Assembly (NCBI GenBank): GCA_947498505.1
Contig: CANMKG010000004.1
Coordinates: 241,098-305,097, forward strand
Direction of reading: 5' to 3'
Source: an uncultured Maribacter sp.
Lineage (GTDB): Bacteria > Bacteroidota > Bacteroidia > Flavobacteriales > Flavobacteriaceae
DNA: 64,000 nucleotides
The notes under the pieces are model-generated. The model made no database searches and had not been told where the DNA came from. It was given only the letters and a program-made list of their open reading frames with translations. The position numbers and the translations under genes were made by a program. Shown here piece by piece: positions 25,541-34,443 of the stretch; position 1 is the stretch's first letter, and every line of letters begins with the position of its first letter.

Positions 25541-25969
25541 AGACGTAAAATCTATAATATTTAAGGGAGTACCATTTTGATAACATCGCATGTTTTATTT
25601 GTTGGTTTTTTCTCCTTTAAAAAAAAAGATTTTTTTAGTTCAGCACTTTTGAGTAAATAAACATTTTACAGCATCATATTTTATTAATAATTCAATTTTC
25701 GTCACTTTTTCTGTTAAAAAAGCAATTATTTTATTTAAAAATAGTACTATAATAATTTCATATAATACGTTAATGTATTCTCGTCATTATTTTTAAATCT
25801 TTGCATTAAATTCGTATTTTGCGTCGCTTTTTAGAGCAAAATATAATCACCATTTGGCATTGTAATATTTGATTTAATGAAAGGGAGAATACGCTTGTAA
25901 AAAACGTTAGGACACTGTTCCATTTATAGATTACTTGTCAAGCCAATATAACATTGAAATAATTCTTTT
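25541..25969. other. Long AT-rich region upstream of acnB
   Basis: About 430 bases with no credible ORF. There are long T and A runs near 25600-25640 that may end the moxR transcript. AATCTTTGC (near 25798) and TATTTTGC (near 25815) resemble -7 boxes, which would give acnB a leader of about 140 nt. No riboswitch or sRNA family was recognised. Confidence 0.4.
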
Positions 25970-28744
25970 ATGAACTACAACGATTACATCAAAGAAATCG
26001 AAGAAAGAAAAGCTCTAGGACTTCATCCTAAGCCAATTGATGGAGCTGAATTATTAAGCGAAATTATTTCGCAAATCAAAGATTCAGGTAACGCCCATCG
26101 CGAAGATTCTCTTAAGTTTTTTATTTATAACACTTTGCCAGGAACTACCAGTGCTGCTGGAGTAAAAGCAAAATTTTTAAAAGAAATTATTCTTGGTGAG
26201 TCTGTTTTAGAAGAAATTACACCAGCTTTTGCATTTGAGCAATTATCTCACATGAAAGGTGGTCCATCAATTGAAGTATTATTAGACTTAGCTTTAGGAA
26301 ATGATGCAGGCATTGCTGTAGAGGCTGCTAAAGTCTTAAAAACTCAGGTATTCCTTTATGAAGCGGATACGGATCGTTTAGAGGAGGCAATGAAAGCAGG
26401 AAGTGCTATTGCTAAAGAAATTATAGAGAGTTACGCGCAAGCAGATTTCTTCACCAAACTTCCAGAAGTAGAAGAAGAAATAGAAATCGTTACTTATATC
26501 GCTGGTGTTGGAGATATTTCTACAGATTTATTATCGCCGGGAGCAGATGCGCACTCAAGATCAGACCGCGAATTACATGGTCAGTGTATGTTTGAGCATA
26601 ATAAAGAAATGCAAAAAGAAGTGTTAGCTTTAAAAGAGCAGCACCCAGATAAGCGTGTAATGTTAATCGCGGAAAAAGGAACCATGGGAGTGGGGTCTTC
26701 AAGAATGTCTGGTGTAAATAACGTAGCCTTATGGACAGGAGTTTCTTCTAGTCCTTATGTGCCGTTCATAAATATAGCACCAGTTATTGCTGGTACTAAT
26801 GGTATTGCGCCAATTTTCTTAACAACAGTTGGGGTAACTGGTGGTATTGGTATTGATCTTAAAAACTGGGTTACTAAAAAAGACGAAAGCGGTAAAACCG
26901 TTTATGATGCAGAAGGAGAACCAGTTTTAGAGCAAGTATATACTGTAGATACAGGCACTGTTCTTACTATTAATACAAAGGAGAAAAAATTATATAAAGA
27001 CGGTAAAGCCGTTAAAGATATTTCTACAGCATTAACACCTCCAAAAATGGAGTTTATTAAAGCTGGAGGGTCATACGCCGTTGTTTTCGGTAAAAAATTA
27101 CAAACTTTTGCATGTAAAGTTTTAGGAATAGATGTTCCTCAAGTATACGCTGCGGCAAAAGAAGTTTCTATAGATGGGCAAGGTTTAACTGCCGTTGAAA
27201 AAATATTCAACAAAAATGCAGTAGGAACCACACCAGGGAAAACATTACACGCTGGATCTAATGTTAGAGTAGAAGTTAATATTGTAGGTTCTCAGGATAC
27301 TACAGGATTAATGACCTCTCAAGAGTTAGAGATGATGGCAGCAACTGTTATTTCTCCAATTGTAGATGCAGGATACCAATCGGGTTGTCATACTGCATCG
27401 GTTTGGGATGATAAGTCTAAAGCTAATATTCCAAGATTAATGTCATTTATGAATGATTTTGGATTAATTACTGGACGTGATCCTAAGGGGAAATACTTTC
27501 CAATGACCGATGTTATTCATAAAGTATTAAATGATATCGCTGTAGATGATTGGGATGTTATTATTGGTGGAGATTCGCATACACGTATGGCGAAAGGAGT
27601 AGCATTTGGAGCCGATTCAGGAACAGTTGCTTTAGCATTAGCAACAGGTGAAGCCACTATGCCAATTCCGCAGTCTGTAAAAGTGACCTTTAAAGGAAAT
27701 ATGAAACCGTACATGGATTTCCGTGATGTGGTACATGCAACGCAAGAGCAGATGTTAAATCAGTTTGGCGGAGAGAATGTATTCCAAGGAAGAATCATTG
27801 AGGTGCATATTGGTACTTTAACTTCAGATGAAGCCTTTACATTTACAGATTGGACGGCAGAGATGAAAGCAAAAGCATCTATCTGTATTTCTGAAGATGC
27901 TACATTAGCAGAGTCCTTAGCAATTTCTAGAGATCGTATCCAAATTATGCTAGATAAGGGTATGGATAACGATAAGAAGGTATTACAAGGTTTAGTAGAT
28001 AAAGCAAACAAGCGTATTGCAGAGTTAAAATCTGGAGAAAGACCAGCTTTAAAACCAGATGCAGATGCAGAGTACCATGCAGAAGTGGTAATTGACTTAG
28101 ATAAGATTGTGGAACCAATGATTGCGGATCCAGATGTAAATAACGAAGATGTATCTAAGCGTTACACACACGATAACATTCAACCATTATCTTTCTACGG
28201 AGGTACTAAAAAAGTAGATTTAGGATTTATTGGGTCTTGTATGATCCATAAAGGAGATATGAAGATTTTAGCGCAAATGCTAAAGAATGTAGAGGCACAA
28301 CAAGGAAAAGTGGAGTTTAATGCACCTTTAGTAGTTGCACCACCAACCTATAACATTGTAGATGAGTTAAAAGAAGAAGGCGATTGGGAAATATTAGAGA
28401 AATACTCAGGTTTTGTATTCGATGATGATGCACCAAAAGGTTTAGCACGTACTAAATATGAAAATATGTTGTATTTAGAGCGTCCAGGTTGTAACCTTTG
28501 TATGGGTAACCAAGAAAAGGCAGAACCAGGAGATACGGTAATGGCAACATCGACACGTTTATTCCAAGGAAGAGTTGTGAGAGATGCAGCTGAGAAAAAA
28601 GGAGAATCTTTGTTATCATCAACACCAGTGGTAGTACTATCTACTATTTTAGGAAGAACTCCTACTATGGAAGAGTATGAAGCAGCTGTAGAAGGTATTG
28701 TATTAACTAAGTTCAAGCCATCACAGAAGCAATTAGTGAGCTAA
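25970..28744 (+). CDS. acnB: Aconitate hydratase B / 2-methylisocitrate dehydratase
   Basis: 924 aa [4Fe-4S] enzyme interconverting citrate and isocitrate, and also acting on 2-methylisocitrate. The AcnB-specific HEAT-like N-terminal domain (~1-155) precedes the swivel domain, unlike AcnA where the swivel domain is C-terminal. Catalytic-core segments include GADAHSRSDRE, GGDSHTRMAKGVAFGADSG and GFIGSCMIHKGDM. The cluster ligands are the Cys in GSCM plus the two in PGCNLCMGNQ. The length is slightly above E. coli AcnB (865), with an insertion around residues 305-345. A strong terminator follows. A second aconitase of a different subfamily lies 2.8 kb downstream. Confidence 0.96.
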   Translation: MNYNDYIKEIEERKALGLHPKPIDGAELLSEIISQIKDSGNAHREDSLKFFIYNTLPGTTSAAGVKAKFLKEIILGESVLEEITPAFAFEQLSHMKGGPSIEVLLDLALGNDAGIAVEAAKVLKTQVFLYEADTDRLEEAMKAGSAIAKEIIESYAQADFFTKLPEVEEEIEIVTYIAGVGDISTDLLSPGADAHSRSDRELHGQCMFEHNKEMQKEVLALKEQHPDKRVMLIAEKGTMGVGSSRMSGVNNVALWTGVSSSPYVPFINIAPVIAGTNGIAPIFLTTVGVTGGIGIDLKNWVTKKDESGKTVYDAEGEPVLEQVYTVDTGTVLTINTKEKKLYKDGKAVKDISTALTPPKMEFIKAGGSYAVVFGKKLQTFACKVLGIDVPQVYAAAKEVSIDGQGLTAVEKIFNKNAVGTTPGKTLHAGSNVRVEVNIVGSQDTTGLMTSQELEMMAATVISPIVDAGYQSGCHTASVWDDKSKANIPRLMSFMNDFGLITGRDPKGKYFPMTDVIHKVLNDIAVDDWDVIIGGDSHTRMAKGVAFGADSGTVALALATGEATMPIPQSVKVTFKGNMKPYMDFRDVVHATQEQMLNQFGGENVFQGRIIEVHIGTLTSDEAFTFTDWTAEMKAKASICISEDATLAESLAISRDRIQIMLDKGMDNDKKVLQGLVDKANKRIAELKSGERPALKPDADAEYHAEVVIDLDKIVEPMIADPDVNNEDVSKRYTHDNIQPLSFYGGTKKVDLGFIGSCMIHKGDMKILAQMLKNVEAQQGKVEFNAPLVVAPPTYNIVDELKEEGDWEILEKYSGFVFDDDAPKGLARTKYENMLYLERPGCNLCMGNQEKAEPGDTVMATSTRLFQGRVVRDAAEKKGESLLSSTPVVVLSTILGRTPTMEEYEAAVEGIVLTKFKPSQKQLVS

Positions 28745-28768
28745 ATCATGTGATGATTTTATAATATT

Positions 28769-28802
28769 TTAAAAGTCCGAGTTTTAAGCTCGGACTTTTT
28801 GC
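28769..28802 (+). terminator. acnB terminator
   Basis: Stem AAAGTCCGAG / CTCGGACTTT with a 7-base TTTTAAG loop and a T-run, about 25 bases after the acnB stop. Confidence 0.9.
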
Positions 28803-28823
28803 TTTTTAATGTTACTGGAATCC

Positions 28824-28913
28824 TTAACGTTTATTTTCCAGAAAGTAATTTATAAAATAAAAAGAATAGCGATTTGAATTTTTACTCAAATCGCTATTAT
28901 TGATAAACGTTAA
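28824..28913. repeat. Nested inverted repeat around a terminator hairpin
   Basis: An 11-bp perfect outer inverted repeat (TTAACGTTTAT at 28824-28834, ATAAACGTTAA at 28903-28913) encloses an inner 13-bp hairpin (AATAGCGATTTGA / TCAAATCGCTATT, 28865-28898). The outer arms are not explained by termination. Confidence 0.6.
28860..28899 (-). terminator. Terminator of the AraC/NTF2/YHS/SPW block
   Basis: On the minus strand the stem AATAGCGATTTGA / TCAAATCGCTATT is followed by CTTTTTATTTT. It lies about 27 bases past the stop of the SPW gene. Confidence 0.8.
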
Positions 28914-28925
28914 TATCAATGGTAT

Positions 28926-29279
28926 TTATATTCTTACCTCTGATTTATGTAAACTCACTACAACTAGAACTGCAATTCCATTTATCCAATAGTAATAGGC
29001 ATCTATTCCCTCGAATGAAAAAATAAACGGTGCAATAATAAACACTATTGCGACAAAAAAATCTACAATTAAATGCATTTTATATGAAATCACTTTAAAT
29101 ACTCCTAAATGATGGTCTGTTAGTAATGTTAAAATAAAAGCAGCTATTCCTGTTGCAACTGAAAGTTGTAAAGCTAAGGGGTTTGTATTTCCTAGCCCAA
29201 GTAGAAAGGGAAGTACAGCTAGTACTATTGCTACAGGATAATCTAAAAATGCGTGTATTCTTTTGGTTATAAATTTCAT
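28926..29279 (-). CDS. SPW-repeat family membrane protein
   Basis: 117 aa with four hydrophobic helices in two similar halves: AFLDYPVAIVLAVLPFLLGLG in the first, and LIVDFFVAIVFIIAPFIFSF in the second. This internal duplication is the hallmark of the SPW family. These small inner-membrane proteins have no established function. The gene is last in a minus-strand block (AraC, NTF2-like, YHS, SPW), 11 bases after the YHS gene and followed by a terminator, so it is part of that operon. Confidence 0.8.
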   Translation of the reverse strand: MKFITKRIHAFLDYPVAIVLAVLPFLLGLGNTNPLALQLSVATGIAAFILTLLTDHHLGVFKVISYKMHLIVDFFVAIVFIIAPFIFSFEGIDAYYYWINGIAVLVVVSLHKSEVRI

Positions 29280-29290
29280 AATTTCAGTAT

Positions 29291-29764
29291 TTAATTGTGA
29301 GTCTTGCTAAGCTTTTTCCAATTTTTATCAGCAACACTTTTTAATTTAGTATGATTGTTTTCAGCCAACCAAAGTTGTTTTGCATCGAGTTCAACATTGT
29401 TTAAATACAAATAGTATTTTCCATCTTCTACTAAAAATTTGTTTGGGTCAATTCTAAATTTTGCTCCTGCATAACATCCAAATGCACAAAAACCACCATA
29501 CTGAGGGAGATATTTCTCTGGATTATTATCAAATGTTGCTTTTTGTTCTGAAGATGTGAAGTAGTAAACTACTTTATTGTATTCCGATTTATAAGCTTTG
29601 TTGCCTTGTTGAGCTAATTCTAAATCTAGGTATGAAACAGGACTGTAACCTTCTAATGCTATACTACTATTATCAACGTTATTTGCCATTTTATCTTGAG
29701 CAAATACTGCTGAATTCATTATTAATACTAATCCTAAAACTGCTGTTTTTATTAAATTTTTCAT
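29291..29764 (-). CDS. Exported YHS-domain protein
   Basis: 157 aa with signal peptide MKNLIKTAVLGLVLIMNSAVFAQ. The mature protein carries a YHS domain (~35-110): ALEGYSPVSYLD, KVVYYFTSSEQKATFDNNPEKYLPQYGGFCAFGCYAG. The FCAFGC cysteines and the conserved Tyr/His/Ser pattern are usually linked to metal binding, often in copper or heavy-metal proteins. It sits 11 bases before the SPW gene. Its periplasmic location and the nearby AraC-family regulator suggest a stress or metal response, but this is inference only. Confidence 0.85.
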   Translation of the reverse strand: MKNLIKTAVLGLVLIMNSAVFAQDKMANNVDNSSIALEGYSPVSYLDLELAQQGNKAYKSEYNKVVYYFTSSEQKATFDNNPEKYLPQYGGFCAFGCYAGAKFRIDPNKFLVEDGKYYLYLNNVELDAKQLWLAENNHTKLKSVADKNWKKLSKTHN

Positions 29765-29856
29765 TTTACTTTTTTTTTATTGTTATTTATTATCCAAAGC
29801 TTCGTCGCGGGCTTTTCATTAAGATTATCCACAGGACAATTTCTTAACATTCAGCC

Positions 29857-30210
29857 CTATTCTGCGTTGAAGTATTCTTCTTGAATTACTTTTCCTTCAT
29901 CATTCCAAATTCTACGAATGATTTCGTGCCAGTAAATCTTACTGCCGTCTTTCATTTCGAAATCGAATGTAAATTCTGAAGCTGATACATTTCTATCTAC
30001 AATAGAATGATGATGTGTTATACCATTTACTTTTGCAATTGAACTGGCAAAACTTTCCATTTTTGTAATCATTTCTGGTTTGCCTGTGGTTCCTCCATTT
30101 CCGTAATCTGAGGTGTTAGCATTGTCGGCAAAGAATTCTTTTACAGCATCGACAATAGCACCTTGAGAAACTACTGCATCCATTTTTAGTACTTGTTCTT
30201 TAATATCCAT
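29857..30210 (-). CDS. SnoaL/NTF2-like small protein
   Basis: 117 aa from the ATG at 30210 (MDIKEQVLKMDAVVSQ). The track start at 30240 is TTG and overlaps a -7-like box (CATCTTTG, 30245-30238), so it cannot be right; an ATG at 30228 remains possible. The sequence has the NTF2 pattern of an N-terminal helix (AIVDAVKEFFADNANTSDYG) and a curved beta sheet with HHHSIVDRNVSASEFTFDFEMKDG. Such proteins are small-molecule-binding pockets or polyketide-cyclase-like enzymes. It lies between the AraC gene and the YHS gene. No specific function can be assigned. Confidence 0.75.
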   Translation of the reverse strand: MDIKEQVLKMDAVVSQGAIVDAVKEFFADNANTSDYGNGGTTGKPEMITKMESFASSIAKVNGITHHHSIVDRNVSASEFTFDFEMKDGSKIYWHEIIRRIWNDEGKVIQEEYFNAE

Positions 30211-30281
30211 CTTGATTGTTTTTATCATTATACAATGCAAAGATGCGAGAGATAGGAAATTTAAATGCTACAAAAAAAGGA

Positions 30282-31340
30282 CTAAGAATTGTACTTTTTC
30301 AATTTGAATTCCGTGGGCGTGACTTTGGAATAATGTTTAAAGAATCTCGAAAAATGATTTGGTTCTTCAAACCCTAGTTGTCTAGAAATTGACGCAATGG
30401 ACTGTCCTTCTAAAATCATTAATTTAGCAGAATTGATTAATTCTAAACGTATGAGTTGCCCTAAAGTAGTATTCATTTTAGCTTGAACTTTATTAGATAA
30501 CACTTTTATTGAAAGGTTCATTTTATTAGCATAAAACTCAAGTGATCTCTCATGTGTATGATATTTTTGTAGAAGTTCTAAAATATCTTGTGAGAACAAA
30601 TCTCTATTTTTAAAATCGAAATTTTTTCTAAATTGTTTTGGTGTTTGGCCAACTGAGTTTTTAAAAACTCTATTGAAATAAGCGTCATCTTTATATCCTA
30701 AATCATAAGAAATCTCTTGAATATTTTTATTAGTGAAGGCAACTTCTTTAAGACTTTCTTGAAGCCTTTTGGATGTCATTAAATTTTTTACTGTTAAACC
30801 AACTTTATTTTTGATTAATGACTGGGCATTATATCCTCTGTCATTAATAAGGTTTACTAAGTCATTGCTAGTTAAATTATTGTAATATTCTTTGTCAATA
30901 ATATCCTTAGTGTCAAAAATAACTTGGTATTCTTCTTTATTTGCCTTAAAAGGGTTTTGCCAAAACCATTGTTTAGAAGATATATCAATAATATCAGCTG
31001 AATTTTCCGTTAATGCCGATTCAGAAAGAAAAGCGCTACATTCTTCACATTCTAATAAGTCAATGTAACCTAAAGAAATTAGGTGTTTAAACAATACTCT
31101 TACGTCATTATTATAAAACTTGCTTTCATTCGAGAATTCAATTCTCCTGACAATAAAATCATCAGACAAGAATTTAATGTATTGTCCTTTTTCTAAAAAA
31201 ATTGCTTTTTCCTGCCAGTCAAAATAATTTTTAAAATCAACCTGAATGCTTCCTTTTCCAGAAAGAATATGAAATAGAGTATGACGCTCTATAAAGTATA
31301 CTTTATTAATTTCTGGTGTAATTTTTTCTACTTTTTGCAT
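30282..31340 (-). CDS. AraC-family regulator with two tandem HTH domains
   Basis: 352 aa. Residues ~10-75 look like a cupin-type sensor (HTLFHILSGKGSIQVDF, EKGQYIKFLSDDFIV). Two separate AraC DNA-binding domains follow. The first (~155-242) has KNIQEISYDLGYKDDAYFNR and GQTPKQFRKN. The second (~253-350) has QSIASISRQLGFEEPNHFSR and VTPTEFKLKKY. Ordinary AraC proteins have one domain of two HTH motifs; here the whole domain is present twice. A middle segment has a CEECSAF cysteine group that might sense redox or metal. It lies upstream of the NTF2-YHS-SPW genes, which are its likely targets, and diverges from the second aconitase. Confidence 0.85.
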   Translation of the reverse strand: MQKVEKITPEINKVYFIERHTLFHILSGKGSIQVDFKNYFDWQEKAIFLEKGQYIKFLSDDFIVRRIEFSNESKFYNNDVRVLFKHLISLGYIDLLECEECSAFLSESALTENSADIIDISSKQWFWQNPFKANKEEYQVIFDTKDIIDKEYYNNLTSNDLVNLINDRGYNAQSLIKNKVGLTVKNLMTSKRLQESLKEVAFTNKNIQEISYDLGYKDDAYFNRVFKNSVGQTPKQFRKNFDFKNRDLFSQDILELLQKYHTHERSLEFYANKMNLSIKVLSNKVQAKMNTTLGQLIRLELINSAKLMILEGQSIASISRQLGFEEPNHFSRFFKHYSKVTPTEFKLKKYNS

Positions 31341-31526
31341 CCAGTTTGGTAATATTTACTAACGATTTTTAAACTAAGTTCGGTAATTTTTCTGATAAAT
31401 CTAAGTTATTGGCATGAGCTTAAACAAAACCTATCTCTTGGTAAAACCTCTTAAATTGTGTTTTTCAATCGTATACATATTTCGTATCTTAGAGAGCACT
31501 TAAGCAAAAAATAATAATATACTTTA

Positions 31527-33797
31527 ATGGCATTTGATATTGATGTGATAAAGGGAGTTTATGCACGGATAAAAGAACGTGTAGATGCTGCCCGAGAAGT
31601 TGTTGGTAAACCACTAACACTTTCCGAAAAAATATTGTACAATCATCTTTGGGATGGAAAAGCAACCAAGGCATTTATGCGTGGTAAAGATTATGTAGAT
31701 TTTGCTCCTGATAGAATTGCGTGTCAAGATGCAACCGCCCAAATGGCTTTATTGCAGTTTATGCAAGCAGGAAAAAGCAAGGTAGCTGTGCCAACAACGG
31801 TACACTGCGACCACCTGATTCAGGCAAAAGAAGGTGCTGCTAAAGATTTAAAGCATGCAAACAGTACTAGTAGCGAGGTTTTTAATTTTTTAGAATCGGT
31901 TTCTAATAAATATGGAATTGGATTTTGGAAACCAGGCGCAGGGATTATTCACCAAGTAGTATTAGAAAATTATGCTTTTCCTGGTGGAATGATGATTGGT
32001 ACTGATTCTCATACTGTAAATGCAGGAGGATTAGGAATGGTAGCTATTGGTGTAGGAGGTGCTGATGCGGTTGATGTAATGGCTGGTATGGCTTGGGAGT
32101 TAAAATTCCCTAAACTAATTGGTGTAAAGTTAACAGGTAAATTATCTGGTTGGACAGCCCCTAAAGATGTGATTTTAAAAGTAGCCGAAATTTTAACTGT
32201 AAAGGGAGGAACTGGAGCTATTGTAGAATATTTTGGACCGGGAGCAACAGCAATGTCTTGTAGTGGAAAAGGTACCATTTGTAATATGGGGGCTGAAATT
32301 GGCGCAACTACATCTACTTTTGGTTATGACGAGTCCATGGATCGTTACTTACGCGCAACTGACAGGTCGGATATTGCAGATGCCGCAAATGAGGTTAAAG
32401 ATTACCTAACCGCTGATGCTGATGTGTATTCAAATCCAGAACAGTATTTTGATCAGGTTATTGAAATTAATTTGTCAGAATTAGGACCTTTATTAAATGG
32501 TCCGTTTACTCCAGATTTATCAACGGAAGTTGGTGCTGCAATGACAAAGAAAGCTACAGATAATGAATGGCCGTTGCAAGTAGAGTGGGGATTAATAGGT
32601 TCATGTACCAATTCATCTTACGAAGATTTGTCACGAGCTTCATCTATAGCGCAGCAAGCTTTAGATAAAGGATTAAAGACAAAGGCAGAGTTTGGTATTA
32701 ACCCAGGATCTGAGCAAGTGCGTTATACCGCAGAACGTGATGGAATTCTCGAAGTATTTGAAAAGCTAGACGCTAAAATATTTACAAACGCTTGTGGACC
32801 ATGCATTGGGCAATGGGCAAGATATAATGACCCTAAGAATGCACCTAAAAATAGTATTGTTCATTCTTTCAATAGAAACTTTGCAAAACGTGCTGATGGT
32901 AACCCTAATACCCATGCTTTTGTGGCTTCTCCTGAGTTAACCGCAGCGATAGCTATAGCTGGTCGTTTAGACTTTAATCCGTTAAAAGATGCTCTAATTA
33001 ATGAAAATGGAGAAGAAGTTATGTTAGACGAACCCACAGGGTGGGAATTACCTCCGAAAGGATTTGATGTAAAAGATAATGGATATTTAGAACCACTAGA
33101 AGATGGCAGTGGTGTAAATGTTGTTGTAAAAGACAATTCTGAACGTTTACAACTATTAACGCCTTTTGTTCCCTTAGGAGATTCAATTACTGGGGCTAAA
33201 TTGCTAATTAAAGCTTTTGGAAAATGTACAACTGACCATATTTCCATGGCAGGGCCTTGGTTACGCTTTAGAGGACATTTAGATAATATTGCGAACAATA
33301 CCTTAATCGGAGCCGTAAATGCGTACAACCAAAAAACTAACTTTGTTAAAAATCAATTAACAGGTGAGTATGGTGGTGTGCCAGATGTGCAACGTGCTTA
33401 CAAAGCAGCAGGTGTTAAAACTATTGTTGTTGGTGATCACAACTACGGTGAAGGCTCCTCAAGAGAGCATGCGGCAATGCAACCTCGTCATTTAGGTGTT
33501 GCAGCGGTATTAGTAAAATCTTTTGCTCGTATTCATGAGACTAACCTTAAAAAACAAGGTATGTTAGGTTTAACCTTTGTAAATGAAACCGATTATGATT
33601 TAATTCAAGAAGACGATACATTTAATTTTCTAGATTTAGATGCTTTTGCTCCTGACAAACCGTTAACTATTGAAGCGGTACATGCCGATGGTAGTAAGGA
33701 TGAAATAGTTGCTAATCATACGTACAATCAATCTCAAATAGATTGGTTTAAAGAAGGCTCTGCATTAAACGTAATAAAGAGAGAAAACGCTGTTTAG
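31527..33797 (+). CDS. acn: Aconitate hydratase, mitochondrial-type
   Basis: 756 aa, the usual size of the mitochondrial-type aconitase of Bacteroidota, with the swivel domain at the C terminus. Citrate-binding and catalytic segments include [21 protein letters not shown] and [22 protein letters not shown] (active-site Ser). Cluster Cys ligands lie in [12 protein letters not shown] and [10 protein letters not shown]. It catalyses citrate-isocitrate interconversion in the TCA cycle. It differs in domain order from AcnB at 26.0-28.7 kb, so the two are not recent duplicates. A good terminator follows. Upstream, TATCTTAG resembles a -7 box but departs from consensus. Confidence 0.96.
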   Translation: MAFDIDVIKGVYARIKERVDAAREVVGKPLTLSEKILYNHLWDGKATKAFMRGKDYVDFAPDRIACQDATAQMALLQFMQAGKSKVAVPTTVHCDHLIQAKEGAAKDLKHANSTSSEVFNFLESVSNKYGIGFWKPGAGIIHQVVLENYAFPGGMMIGTDSHTVNAGGLGMVAIGVGGADAVDVMAGMAWELKFPKLIGVKLTGKLSGWTAPKDVILKVAEILTVKGGTGAIVEYFGPGATAMSCSGKGTICNMGAEIGATTSTFGYDESMDRYLRATDRSDIADAANEVKDYLTADADVYSNPEQYFDQVIEINLSELGPLLNGPFTPDLSTEVGAAMTKKATDNEWPLQVEWGLIGSCTNSSYEDLSRASSIAQQALDKGLKTKAEFGINPGSEQVRYTAERDGILEVFEKLDAKIFTNACGPCIGQWARYNDPKNAPKNSIVHSFNRNFAKRADGNPNTHAFVASPELTAAIAIAGRLDFNPLKDALINENGEEVMLDEPTGWELPPKGFDVKDNGYLEPLEDGSGVNVVVKDNSERLQLLTPFVPLGDSITGAKLLIKAFGKCTTDHISMAGPWLRFRGHLDNIANNTLIGAVNAYNQKTNFVKNQLTGEYGGVPDVQRAYKAAGVKTIVVGDHNYGEGSSREHAAMQPRHLGVAAVLVKSFARIHETNLKKQGMLGLTFVNETDYDLIQEDDTFNFLDLDAFAPDKPLTIEAVHADGSKDEIVANHTYNQSQIDWFKEGSALNVIKRENAV

Positions 33798-33825
33798 TAA
33801 AGAAGCTTTTCGTAAATAATTAATA

Positions 33826-33856
33826 AAAACTCCTGATATTCATCAGGAGTTTTTTA
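33826..33856 (+). terminator. Aconitase terminator
   Basis: Stem ACTCCTGAT / ATCAGGAGT with a 4-base loop and a T-run, about 30 bases after the stop. A TAGTTTTG box (33855-33862) right after it may be the -7 box of the TlpA genes. Confidence 0.88.
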
Positions 33857-33885
33857 GTTTTGAAGAACTACTCAATTCTTTCCAA

Positions 33886-34440
33886 ATGCGAAAAAAAACA
33901 ATTCTTAATGTTCTTCTAATTATACTAGTGCTTGCTTTTTTTGTTACTCCACTAGGCTTTTATGGGAAAGTGTTGTTGAACAGGATATTTGCTGCTAAAC
34001 CTGAAGTTATTTTAGCTTCTAATCGGGCGAAACTATCGGATTATGAATGGAAACTTAAAGATGCTGAATGGAATTTTTTTCCATTTGAAAAATCCAAGGG
34101 AAATGTAGTATTTATAAACTTTTGGGCATCATGGAGGTTGCCATGTATTGCAGAACTACAAGGTATACAGGAATTATACGATGTTTATAAAGAAAAAGTA
34201 GATTTCTACATTATTACAAATGAAGAAAGGGCTCCGGTAGAAGAGTTCATGAAAAAAAACAAATTTACGTTTCCGGTAACATATTTAATCATTGGAGAAA
34301 AGGCACCTTTTGAAGTTTTAGAAGCTCCAGGGTCATATCTAATTGATAAAAATGGAGAAATTGTGATAAAGGAAGAGGGGATTTCTGATTGGAATAATAC
34401 TACAATATCTAATTTGCTAGAGAATCTTGTAAGTCAATAA
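33886..34440 (+). CDS. TlpA-like thioredoxin-fold protein with a broken CxxC
   Basis: 184 aa. One N-terminal membrane helix (~6-27) is followed by a TlpA/ResA-like domain facing the periplasm. The active site reads FINFWASWRLPCIAE: Cys84 of the expected WCxxC is Arg, leaving only Cys87. A single Cys allows mixed-disulfide or glutathionylation chemistry at best, not normal dithiol exchange. The cis-Pro region also departs from TTYIID (APGSYLID). The next gene is its paralogue with an intact CPPC and starts 3 bases after the stop, so the pair arose by tandem duplication and this copy has diverged. Confidence 0.85.
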   Translation: MRKKTILNVLLIILVLAFFVTPLGFYGKVLLNRIFAAKPEVILASNRAKLSDYEWKLKDAEWNFFPFEKSKGNVVFINFWASWRLPCIAELQGIQELYDVYKEKVDFYIITNEERAPVEEFMKKNKFTFPVTYLIIGEKAPFEVLEAPGSYLIDKNGEIVIKEEGISDWNNTTISNLLENLVSQ

Positions 34441-34443
34441 ATT

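Noticed and set aside
28348-28716. 122-aa minus-strand ORF inside acnB
   Set aside because: Complementary to the conserved C-terminal iron-sulfur region of AcnB.
32861-33328. 155-aa minus-strand ORF inside the aconitase gene
   Set aside because: Shadow of a well-conserved enzyme; no start context or family features.
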